Positions 1 to 10,430 of a stretch of 15,326 bases of DNA are shown piece by piece (positions within the stretch are counted from its first letter, which is position 1; every line of letters begins with the position of its first letter). Source of the DNA: Byssothecium circinans (Eukaryota; Ascomycota; Dothideomycetes; Pleosporales; Massarinaceae); the NCBI GenBank assembly GCA_010015675.1, contig ML976980.1, forward strand, positions 271,178-286,503, read 5' to 3'. The position numbers and the translations under genes are program-made. The notes beneath the pieces were generated by a model that was not told the origin of the DNA, searched no databases, and saw only the letters and a list, made by a program, of their open reading frames with translations.

Positions 1-96
1 TATTATATATATCTGTATTTAAAATTTCAGCTTCATAGCTCTTATATTTAAATTGTTATTAAAGGTTGAATATTTGATTTTCTGCCAAGCATTTTT

Positions 97-130
97 GGGC
101 GGTTCGATGGTGTGGGCGGTTCGATGGTGC
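97..130. repeat. Tandem duplication of a 17 bp unit
   Basis: Two adjacent copies of GGGCGGTTCGATGGTGt/c (97-113 and 114-130) match at 16 of 17 positions. The unit contains GGTTCGA, which resembles part of a tRNA B box, but no tRNA fold surrounds it. Confidence 0.85.
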
Positions 131-172
131 TTTACGTTAACTAAAATAGTAAATCTAGGATAACTATCTAAA

Positions 173-213
173 TACGCCCCCTAAGAAATACGCCCAGGCT
201 CTCTATTACGCCC
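173..213. repeat. TACGCCC motif cluster
   Basis: TACGCCC occurs at 173-179, 189-195 and 207-213, about one or two helical turns apart, with the complement GGCGTA at 223-228. The cluster lies 95-135 bases before the kinase start, so it could be a transcription-factor array; it could equally be subterminal repeats of a vanished transposon. The sequence alone does not decide. Confidence 0.5.
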
Positions 214-306
214 AGTCCCCAAGGCGTACAAAACCACCAATTTGGTTAAACGCCTAGGGCGCAATACCCAGCCTTTACGGTACCCTTGTAGCCGTAGGTC
301 AACACC

Positions 307-2441
<2,135 letters not shown>

Positions 2442-3110
2442 TTGTTAGTGAGGCTGCCGACTATGTTCGGCTGAAGGTCTTCATCTAGTTGACAAAGACT
2501 GGATGGTCATTGATTCGACTCGGATGGGTTGCGGACGCCCTTCTTTACCTTCATTCTCGACTACATTCTCGACTACGACACCGACACCAAGGTATCAACA
2601 GCATCGACAAAAGCGGAAAGCAATTGTAACAACACCGTATCGTCCATTCATTCTATCACATCTCATTTATAGGCTGCAAGGGCTTGGGTTCGGGTTCGGT
2701 GGGACTGGGAATCGAAGGGGGTAAGGGATGCGGGAAAAGAGGCTATGAGGACACGAAGACATACCCCGAATACCCCATCACCGCATCAAACGATGGGTAA
2801 GCCTGGTCTCTCCAACCTCACCTATCAACATTCTCCCTTCACTCACCCGCCACACCCCCGCAGAGGAAACTCGTCTACTTTTCTATTGTTTGTTTGACCT
2901 TGGTCTTTTTTCTTGTACCCTGTTAGCTTGTTTGCTTTTGCTGTTCATTTTTGATATCCCCTTTTCCTGCACATATAACCTTTTCCCTTTTCCCTTTCGC
3001 ACTCGCTTTCTTTCAAGTTCATCAACATCAACTGAGATAAGTCCTGTCGCCTTTTGCTCTTCCAACTCTTGTCTTTCATCTTGTTGCATTTAGACTAAAA
3101 GCGGGCTTTG
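2442..3110. other. Kinase 3' flank and pyrimidine-rich tract
   Basis: No ORF here begins at a convincing ATG with protein-like composition. The first few hundred bases are probably 3' UTR. From about 2820 to 3095 the plus strand is almost entirely C and T, with many TTTTC and CTTTT runs. Such CT tracts in fungi often lie just before transcription starts, but no clear gene follows on the plus strand. Confidence 0.5.
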
Positions 3111-3175
3111 CTATCGATTATGTTCTTTTATGCTTTTTTGCGGGATATGGGTTGCGTTGGGTTGGACGAGAATTC

Positions 3176-3194
3176 GGGCCGGGATGGGCCGGGG
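3176..3194 (+). other. G-quadruplex motif
   Basis: GGGCCGGGATGGGCCGGGG fits the canonical four-run pattern with two-base loops throughout, which is predicted to be stable. It lies inside a 160 bp G-rich plus-strand segment. Confidence 0.75.
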
Positions 3195-3376
3195 TGAGGT
3201 AAGCCTGGGCTGGTTTGGGTTGGCCTGGACTGGACCGGAATGGGTGGGATGTGATGAGTTAGCAGGCTGGTAAGGAGGAATGGGATGGGATAGCATGATT
3301 ACGGAAATGCACATAACGCGGTAGATAAAATCAATGAAAAGGAGTGCAGACATTCTTGCGGCTGTTTCACGCCCCC

Positions 3377-3377
<1 letters not shown>

Positions 3378-3443
<66 letters not shown>
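3378..3443. repeat. (ATC)22 microsatellite
   Basis: Sixty-six bases of uninterrupted ATC trinucleotides, 22 copies, just after a run of six C. It would encode poly-Asp on the minus strand or poly-Ser on the plus strand if translated. The lack of any interruption suggests recent expansion. Confidence 0.97.
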
Positions 3444-3567
3444 GTCACTGCACACCAGCGATGATAGTTTCCTTCTCGCCCACCGTATCACGGACTTTGT
3501 AATAAGCGTAGGTATAGTCTGCGCTAACGCTGGACTGTACAAGCACGCTAGAGGCACCCGAGGCGGG

Positions 3568-3575
3568 TATAAATA
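3568..3575 (+). promoter_or_regulatory. TATA box
   Basis: TATAAATA in a GC-rich setting (GGCGGG before, GCCCCC after). The nearest downstream ATGs are at 3610 (14 codons) and 3655 (95 codons). A possible core promoter with no assured gene. Confidence 0.4.
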
Positions 3576-3784
3576 GCCCCCTTCCACGACGCTTGTTGGA
3601 ATATCACACATGGCTTTGCTTCTACGGGTCGGGCCGCGACAGGGGTGGAAGTGAATGAATGGTGTGTGGGGTGGAGACGATAAAGTAAAGTGGTTCAAAT
3701 TCATGGCGGGTTTGGAAAGTTGGGAGACGGGAAGGAGGTGCAGGGATTGCGGTGGGTTGGCGATGTGTGGTTGGGTATGTAGTT

Positions 3785-3791
3785 TATATAA
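3785..3791 (+). promoter_or_regulatory. TATA-like box
   Basis: TATATAA followed by GGTAAAGG; the second of three TATA elements within 470 bp. No convincing ORF starts at the usual distance. Confidence 0.25.
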
Positions 3792-4031
3792 GGTAAAGGC
3801 TGGGTGCAGGACTAGGAGAAGTAACACAAGAAACGAAGCATGGGGTATCGTGATCAATGATCACCACCAATTCCGCGACGATAATGATGATGGTTCCCAA
3901 ACTCCTAGGACGCTTTCTCTCACCACTCTATACCTAGGCTGACTTTCACATGTCTGTGCAAACATTCTAGCTTCGCCGCGTTTCCCTTCGCTTCAGGTAG
4001 CCTGGACGTTGTGGAAGGGTCCACGGGTAGG

Positions 4032-4038
4032 TATAAAA
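4032..4038 (+). promoter_or_regulatory. TATA box before the 57-residue ORF
   Basis: TATAAAA lies 92 bases before the ATG at 4124, a normal distance for a fungal TATA promoter with a leader of 30-60 bases. GC-rich palindromic sequence (CGCGCG, CCGCGCG) follows directly. Confidence 0.4.
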
Positions 4039-4123
4039 CGCGCGTGCTTTCCGCGCGATATCTTGTTCTTCACGCAAAACCCGCACAGCTGTGTGAGATT
4101 AGAAAAAGCAACATCAATCGTGC

Positions 4124-4297
4124 ATGGGGAATTTGCTTGGGTTGGGGAATAAACTTGTTATGGTGTGTGGTTTTGGGGTTGTACAGTTGCGGCTTGGAGC
4201 TGCGAGTGTGGAGGTAGAGGAAGTGGGAGGGAGCGAGGTGTACGGTGGTGATGGTCGGCGTTGCTGTTTCAAAGCCGATACATCCTTCTTCCAGTGA
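4124..4297 (+). CDS. Possible small protein, 57 residues, unknown
   Basis: An ATG-initiated ORF of 57 codons follows a TATA box at 4032. It begins MGNLLGLG, which fits the N-myristoylation pattern (Gly2, small residue at position 6), continues with a mildly hydrophobic stretch to about residue 28, then an acidic segment (EVEEVGGSEV) and a Cys pair near residue 47. I recognise no family. A GTGAGC sequence overlaps the stop codon (4294 on) and could be a splice donor, in which case this would be the first exon of something longer; no partner exon is obvious. It may simply be a chance ORF in G-rich DNA. Confidence 0.25.
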   Translation: MGNLLGLGNKLVMVCGFGVVQLRLGAASVEVEEVGGSEVYGGDGRRCCFKADTSFFQ

Positions 4298-4650
4298 GCT
4301 ACCAGGGGACGGGGAATTTTGAACGCATTGACGTTTACATATGTAAGTACTGGAAGATGATACCAGCTCGTGACGACGCTCAAGTCAGCGAAAGTGAGCA
4401 TAATGATGGGGCACAAAGACTTTCAACAATTCGCAGAGACCATCATCACATGAGTTATTTGAAGCTTCATTTTAAACGGTGGGGTAGGGGAATTTGCGAT
4501 GATATTACAGACTGGGCTGATTTTGGTATGTCTTCGTACATCTATGCCGTGCTCAAGCGCCCTTACCGCTGTAGGGTTAGTGAGCGCGCTAAAATCGGCC
4601 CGTCCCAGACTAGATGCGGCTAGCCCCACTAAATCATCGACCACTCCAAC
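4298..4650. other. Spacer, nothing convincing
   Basis: ORFs on both strands here lack recognisable content. The final 50 bases (CGGCTAGCCCC, then CCACTCCAAC just before ATG 4651) look like a normal fungal leader for the coding-like stretch that follows. Confidence 0.4.
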
Positions 4651-5100
4651 ATGCCCATGGCACGCGTCTCATCCAAGGCATCGGCCGAAAAGGCACGCAA
4701 TGCCGTTCCATTTACCGTAGTCGACTGGACAAGCTTCATCGTAAGTCCAGTTCAGCCAATGAATTTCTCCCAACACGCCTTCGAGCTGTGGACTTTCAGG
4801 ACTACGAAAGACGTTCACCAGGGAAGAGGCACGAGGCCTCCCACAGGCGCATCCCGAGCGGACTGGCCCAATGTTCCCGCAAAGGAGAGATATGGAATTC
4901 GAGATTGAGTGGATGAGTGTTTGGCCAAGGAGGGTATTCCTGCCGTGGATGATGATTTGTTTGGTTGGCGGATGGCTATTGCGGTGCGGGATTTGAAGCA
5001 GTTGTCTGGTACGTGGAATTCGTTGATAGAGCGGGTGGGTCGCTCATGTGTGTATAGCGAGGATAGCGGTGCGGCCGAACAGGAACATGACTTCGGGTAA
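4651..5100 (+). pseudogene. Coding-like frame with in-frame TGA, unknown product
   Basis: From ATG 4651 one frame reads 85 codons to a TGA at 4906-4908, then continues open in the same frame to TAA 5098-5100. Both halves have protein-like composition; the second begins VDECLAKEGIPAVDDDLFGW. A TGA could come from CGA by a single C to T change, so this may be one gene broken by a nonsense mutation. Alternatively a near-perfect donor GTAAGT at 4741 with acceptor TTTCAG ending at 4799 would define a 59 bp intron and switch frame to a stop at 4914-4916. A second donor-like GTACGT lies at 5009. I recognise no family. Confidence 0.35.
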
Positions 5101-5317
5101 CACGGCTATTCCCTTGGTTCCTGCACTGTCGTCATCTCTGCCATTCGATCCTGTACGGGACTTGTGAGATCAGTATGAGGGGTTGGGGAGCAGGGAATCC
5201 GGATATTTCTGGCGAGTATAACCGCAATTAGTATGCACTAAGGTTTAAAAGGGGTTCTATAACATATCATGAACTGCTATCGCTTCTCATGAACGTTCGT
5301 TTGCCAATGACTGCCTT

Positions 5318-5743
5318 CTAGACTTCCTTGTACGGCAACCCACTGATCCCTATGATCTTATCCATCCTCTCCAGAATACTCTGCGTCGTTGCCAGCGGAC
5401 ACGTTTGATTCTGCAGCCTCTCCGCCTGGATATCTAGCGCGACCGCATAAGCCTCGTAGAGGAACCCCCAACCCGGTGCCTCGAAGTCTAGTCTCTTCTC
5501 CTCGCCATCACGCGGCCTCACAATCAGATATCCTGGCTTCGATTCCGTGTCTCTAGCCACCAAAATCGACCCTTTTGAACCCTCAATCCCTGCAAACACC
5601 TCCGGCGTCTTATACAACAGTGACGATGAACAAATCGCCTGCGCCCTCTGTTCCGGATACCGTAGCACAGTTATGGCCTGCTCATCAACGCGCTCATTCG
5701 GATCCTCATGATCGGAAAAGACCATACTAGCGCTTATCTCAGG
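5318..5743 (-). pseudogene. C-terminal half of a Gfo/Idh/MocA oxidoreductase
   Basis: The open frame from ATG 5725 gives 135 residues, and homology appears to reach upstream to about 5743 (PEISAS just before the ATG) and perhaps 5780 beyond a TAG at 5744-5746. Motifs SSSLLYKTPEVFAGIEGSKG and PGWGFLYEAYAVALDIQAER, then a terminal ERMDKI helix, match the C-terminal substrate domain of dihydrodiol dehydrogenase-like members (GF.YEA.AVA.DI...). The N-terminal NAD-binding Rossmann half is missing; instead the end of another family member lies about 60 bases upstream. It cannot bind nucleotide as it stands, so it is a truncated relic. The 135-residue frame itself has no damage, so loss may be recent or the fragment may still be transcribed. 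Confidence 0.7.
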
Positions 5744-5802
5744 CTAGACCACGTGCAGGAAGTAAAGACTTAAGTGTCTTCGATGCTCTTCTAGTTCCCA
5801 GC

Positions 5803-7018
5803 CTACGAGACCTGAGTACCACCATAGTAATGTACCATCGCCGTAGTAAACAGTTCTAAATCCTACAGTACTTCTTGCACCATTGTCTTCGCCTCCTCTC
5901 CCTTGACAACCACAACCCACAGCTTCCTCATCTCAAGCGTTAGGGATCTTCGTACGTCTTTCGAATCGTACTCTCTCTTTACGCCCCATCCACATTCTCA
6001 ATAATATACATCATTACAGGCAAGCCTTTGTCATATGGAGTATCGTACTGAACTCTCACCGTTTTGTTTCTCCCGTAGACTTCAATATGCAAGTCGAGCC
6101 TAGGGACATTGTCAATGCCAGACTCATACAAAACAGTGAAGCCCGGATACTTGAAAAGAACACTGCAAGCACTCTAATCAGCAAGATCCTCTACTGGAGA
6201 AGTAGGACTTTGTACTTCCAGAAGAGAAAAGCCAGCGATGATCCGACGACTTTTCTCAGGCATACCCAGCGACCCCAGATCACCGAACATATGTCACATC
6301 AGGGTCGTCTCCGGCGTGACATCCACGCCCCCACACTCCGTCTCCAACGCCGTCTTGACCATCTCTCGACCTCGCTCGTCTTTATCCGCAGTGTCTGCGG
6401 CAGCGAAATCGGTGAATTTGTTGGGAAAGGTGACGGATTGGTCGACGAAGAAGGAATTGGGTCCGACTATATCTGGCGAATATCAGTCACCACCCTTCGA
6501 TATTAAAACTGAGTAGAGGGTTGCAAGGCGGATAGTTACCTCGCACCCTCGCATACAACACCTTATCAAGGCCCCCCAATCTCCATCACGGCCTCCTCAA
6601 ACAGCGCCGCATACCGCCTCATATACCCCACCATGACCCGCCCCCTACTCTGCATCTCCACCTCAATTACAACTCTAATATCGCGCTGTATAAACGCTAA
6701 TGGCTTCTCCACGAGCACATGCTTCCCATTCTGCAAACCCAGGATCGAATGCTCAGCAAGATATTCTTCCGAATTCGCAACCAAAACCGCATTGACGTCG
6801 TCCGAGGCGCACAGTTCCGCCGGGGAGTGTGTCTTTTTGTGCGGGCTTGGGATGGTGGCGCTGCAGTGTTGCAGGGAGGCGGAGGAGATGTCGCAGAGGT
6901 AGGTGAGGAGGTAGAATTCGCGCATATGCAGGAGGGTTGGGATGTGGACGACTTGGGCGACTTCGCCGCAGCCGATTAGGCCGATTTTGACGATGTGGTT
7001 TGAGTGGGTGGTGGACAT
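5803..7018 (-). pseudogene. Gfo/Idh/MocA NAD(P)-dependent oxidoreductase, broken
   Basis: ATG 7018 starts a clear Rossmann domain: KIGLIGCGEVAQVVHIPTL near the start and the family motif EKPLA about residue 105. The frame then shifts at a G6 run (6572-6577); five G would continue as IGGLDKVLYARVR to a splice donor at 6539. A 67 bp intron (6539-6473, GTAACT...CAG) joins to DIVGPNSFFVDQ, where the family has the same motif. Exon 2 carries a TGA at 6296-6294 where I expect Trp, a likely small deletion after LGS, a shift at the A4 run (6251-6254), later YESGIDNVPRLDLHIEVYG and VQYDTPY motifs, two more one-base losses near TAA codons, and a TAG near 5853 before the end. Full-length relatives are sugar or diol dehydrogenases of about 380 residues. 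Multiple independent lesions make it a pseudogene. Confidence 0.85.
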
Positions 7019-8402
7019 TGTTGTTGGAAATTATGAATATGTGTGTAGTGAAGTATTTGGGAACGGTCACGCGATTAAAAAAGTTTCCCGCACACCAAAA
7101 AAGCTTCCCTGTAACTTTATATCTACACCAGAAAGCTTCAACTATTTTTTTCTTCTGTCTATAGGACAGTAGGCCTACCTATATAATTCTATGTTTTTCT
7201 AGCTCTACAGTAACTTTTATTGTTGTTGTACGGTCGTAAGTAATAGTGAGAGCGTGTCAGGTGTACGGTGAATCTTGTTAATCGTGTGGGTACCTTATAT
7301 GTGTTGGTTGGGTGACATCGTTAGTTGGGTTTCCACACTCGATATGAAAGTCGATATAAAGAATCGATCCGCTGTTTTCCGTCCGTCTCTCTTGAGACAG
7401 TTAGCAGGCCTTCATATCACCCTAGCAGCTGGGCGTCTCCACGCCTATATCGTTGGTTGTCCTATTAACTTCCTCCTATTTTCTACTGCGCAATATAAAG
7501 TTTGTTTTAGCGAGGATACGACAACAGACACTAGAGAGTAAACCTAAGGCATTTGATCATGGGCCCGATTAACGGCCCGTGCCCCGGTGGTAGGGCCGAA
7601 TCGTTCACGCCAGGTAGGCGGACTGTTAGGGGAAAGTAGGCATGTTTTATGTAGGATGTGATTAATAATGTGTTACAACAATAGTAAGTCTTCTTGGTGT
7701 TCCGCAATAAACACTAGTATAGCAAACTTTTGGATTGTATAGTTGTCATATGACAGCAACTGATAAAGGCACACGGCTCTATGCTTGGGATGAAAATACT
7801 GATTGCTGCAGCGATTTTTTATGATATCTGACGACTCTACCTGGACTGATCTAATGCAAGTAGACCGCATTTGGCTCGTAGGCTTCCCAATGGACCATAT
7901 GCGGTACTGGGAAACTGAAGGGCTAGGAGTATATCACCGTATTAAACCCGTAGAAATCTTATATGCACAAAAGAAGCCTCCGCAACACTACTTTAGCAGA
8001 GCTTAATCCGTAGTAAGTTTATTAAGGCGCTAAAAAGGGGCCGACTGTAAGAGGGCCGTGTGAGCAAATCCGGCACTCCACGAAACGGCTTCCCCACGCC
8101 GCTGCTACCTGGTACCCCATAATAATTGAAAACAAAACTCGAGGCACAAACCGTTTATCCGGCACGATGATTTGGTTTTACTGGAACTGACCAAGGCAAT
8201 AATTATTTGATAATGTACCGGATTAACCTCCGATCTATCCATGCACTCTTGGCATGGTGGTCTCGATCCATTATGCACGTATTGCCCGGTCGACTCTTGT
8301 TACACGGTATACTATCTCGGCAATTTCCGGATCTTTTAAACGTACGCCTTCTGATATAAACTCTGATCCTCAAACACACTCTGACAAGCGGATATGACTT
8401 CT
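7019..8402. other. Divergent intergenic region
   Basis: It separates the dead oxidoreductase (minus) from the sugar transporter (plus) and would hold both promoters. Seen: a near-duplicated 13-mer (7077-7109), T-rich runs, a GGGCC...GGCCC pair around 7560, and TTCCCCACGCC near 8091 whose complement contains GTGGGG, a match to the CreA carbon-repression consensus SYGGRG. A 59-codon open stretch near 7820-8006 is unrecognised. No transposon ends were found. Confidence 0.4.
7077..7109. repeat. Direct repeat of AAAAAAGYTTCCC
   Basis: Two 13-mers, 7077-7089 and 7097-7109, differ at one base and are spaced 20 bp start to start (two helical turns). They lie 60-90 bases before the start of the oxidoreductase pseudogene and might be old regulatory sites. 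Confidence 0.6.
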
Positions 8403-8409
8403 TATAAAA
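8403..8409 (+). promoter_or_regulatory. TATA box of the sugar transporter
   Basis: TATAAAA lies 56 bases upstream of the transporter ATG, with pyrimidine-rich sequence (CGCCTTCCTCACCC) between them, a typical fungal core promoter. Confidence 0.65.
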
Positions 8410-8464
8410 GCTGAGAGCACACTTTACGCCTTCCTCACCCAATTGATCCTCAGTACCGCCCACC

Positions 8465-10161
8465 ATGTTCGGATCCAAATCGAACTCCAAACCAAGTAAT
8501 CGCAGCGGTATTAGTGATGGACTCGCCCGCGTGCTACCAGACGACACAAGACCATGGTATCAGCACTCACACCTCCTCTACCTCAACTACTTCGCAATCT
8601 CCATGGGCATGCTATCCGCAGCCAGCGGCTACGACCAATCCCTAATGAACGGACTGCAAGCCCTTCCGCAATGGAACAACTTCATGCACCACCCCAGAGG
8701 AGCATGGCTAGGCTTCATAAACGCAATCCAATTCGCAACCACTGCATTCAGCTTCCCTCTCTCAGCATACACCTGCGACCGCTGGGGCCGAAAAAAGGGC
8801 CTTTTGATCGGCTACGCCTTCCTCTTCCTTGGCGCTTTTCTTCAAGCATTTGGCCCAAACCACGTCACTTTCATCATCGGACGTGCGTTTCTGGGGCAGC
8901 CGAGTGCTTGGTGGACATGTTCTGCTCCTTTACTCGTCACGGAGCTTGCGTACCCGACCCAGAGGGGTTTCCTCACTTCGCTATATAACTGCGGGTACTA
9001 TATTGGATCGACTCTGGTGGCTTGGGTCACGTATGGTACGAGGGATTATGAGGATTCGTATGGTTGGGCGTGGCGGATTCCCTCACTGCTACAAATTGGT
9101 ATCCCCGTTGCTGTTGCGCCGGCTGTGTTGCTCATCCCCGAGTCTCCGCGTTATCTTATCTCCAAGGATCGTGTTGAGAAAGCGCGGGCGACTTTGACTA
9201 GATTGTGAGTGGTATCAGGCCATGAATTAGAGTTGCGGTAATTTGACTGCCATCCAGTCACGCCGGCGGTGACGAGACCTCGCCCCTCGTCGACTTCGAA
9301 ATGACAGAAATGCTGGACACAATCCAAGCCGATACCCTTGCCGCTAGAACTACCACTTGGCTCGACCTAGTTCGTGGTAAAGGAAACCGACACCGCGCTT
9401 TCATCTCTTTCACCTTGGGCACGTTTGCGCAGTGGAACGGCGTCGGGGTGGTATCATACTACCTCCCTCTAGTCCTCAAGACAGCAGGCGTCACTGGAGT
9501 CACCCAACAGACTCTCATCAGCGGCTGCCTACAGATCTGGAACTTGCTCTGTGCGGTTGGCGCTGCCATCTGTGTCGACAAGGTCGGCCGACGCAAACTC
9601 TTCCTCGCTTCTTCGATTGGCATGCTCGTGAGTTTCATACTCATCTCCGCACTATCGGGTACTTTTGCAACTAGTGGGAACTCTGCTGTTGGCGTGGCTG
9701 TCATACCTATGCTTTTTCTGTACTATGGCGCTTATGATATCGCCTTGTAAGTCATGCAATCTAAACCTCACGCCATGTGTCTAACCCAACACACTGACTC
9801 GGTTGAATCCAGTACACCACTCCTCATCGCCTACCCCGCTGAAATCTGGCCCTACCATCTCCGCGCTCGAGGCATCGCACTCACCATGATATCTACGGTC
9901 GCCGCGCTTTCCTTTAATACATTCATCAATCCCATTGCGCTCGACGCGATTGGTTGGAAGTATTACGTGGTCTTTGCTGTTATCTTGGTCTTCGTCACCG
10001 GTACGATTTGGTTCTTCTATCCAGAGACCAAGGGTCATACGTTGGAAGAGATGGCTGTTATATTCGATGGGCCGGGTTCTGAAACGGTGGTTGACGCGCC
10101 GGAGATTTTGAAGAATACAACAGACGGGAAGGGCGCGGTGGAGAAGTTGGAGAAATCGTAG
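8465..10161 (+). CDS. MFS sugar transporter (sugar porter family)
   Basis: Three exons, 8465-9204, 9258-9746 and 9813-10161, give 525 residues, normal for fungal sugar porters. Introns are 53 bp (GTGAGT...CAG) and 66 bp (GTAAGT...CAG); both splice phase 2 and rebuild Phe codons (FHAGGDE and FTPLLIAYPAE). Family marks: GYDQSLMNGL in helix 1 (55-64), DRWGRKKG (105-112) in the loop after helix 2, PESPRYL (225-231) after helix 6, QWNGVGVVSYY in helix 7, DKVGRRK in the helix 8-9 loop, RARG (427-430) and PETKG (480-484) at the end of helix 12. About 12 membrane segments are expected, in the plasma membrane, importing a hexose or disaccharide by proton symport. The start region resembles lactose/galacturonate-type permeases, but the substrate cannot be fixed. 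CCCACCATG supports the start. No lesions: it appears functional. Confidence 0.92.
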
Positions 10162-10430
10162 GTGATGGTAAGGGACGGGGAATATGATATTAGGGAATGA
10201 CAGCTGATTGTGCGTACTTAGTTCACCTGCATGGGTATGACTTTAAGGTCATACAGTATCTAGGGCACGACTTAACTTGGTACGCTCAAATCGAGGAAAG
10301 TATAGCCAGACTTGTGATACATACATGTACAAAGCTGCTGGTCCCCCAATGCCATAACATCGCCCCACACCCCTTCCACCGGAAACACCAACCCACCTCC
10401 ATCCTCTTCCTAAACCTCCCCCATACCCTC
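10162..10430. other. Convergent 3' region
   Basis: The transporter and the twinfilin gene end facing each other, so this holds both 3' UTRs. The right half becomes a C-rich plus-strand tract that continues into the twinfilin coding end. No ORF of note. Confidence 0.5.

Larger units (their letters stand above)
1..306. other. AT-rich upstream region of the kinase gene
   Basis: No gene is visible. The first 95 bases are strongly AT-rich. They are followed by a tandem 17 bp repeat (97-130), a cluster of TACGCCC heptamers (173-213), and an inverted copy GGCGTA at 223-228. The last stretch before the kinase ATG must hold its promoter and leader. The AT-rich part together with short repeats could be the edge of a decayed repeat element, but no terminal repeats or coding relic are seen. 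Confidence 0.5.
3111..4123. other. Gene-poor spacer with G-rich tract, microsatellite and TATA boxes
   Basis: It holds a G-rich stretch (3140-3300), a (ATC)22 microsatellite and three TATA-box sequences. A 248-codon open frame on the minus strand (3857-3111) has no ATG at its start and passes through the microsatellite as poly-Asp, so I do not call it. A 95-codon plus-strand ORF (3655-3942, ATG start) follows the first TATA box by about 85 bases; its composition is not convincingly protein-like. Confidence 0.45.

Noticed and set aside
97..130. tRNA gene suggested by GGTTCGA
   Set aside because: The B-box consensus is incomplete (no trailing CC), the motif is tandem, and no acceptor or anticodon stems can be folded around it.
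2890..3093. 67-codon plus-strand frame that looks like a secreted Cys-rich peptide
   Set aside because: There is no ATG; the hydrophobic Leu/Phe/Ser content is the direct result of the T/C-rich tract.
3111..3857. 248-codon minus-strand open frame with a poly-Asp tract and hydrophobic beginning
   Set aside because: It starts at a TTG, the poly-Asp comes from the ATC microsatellite, and the rest is Pro/His/Thr-rich translation of G-rich DNA; no motif supports a protein.
7803..8006. 67-codon frame between the oxidoreductase and the transporter
   Set aside because: TTG start, no recognisable motif, stops on both sides; probably chance or unidentifiable debris.
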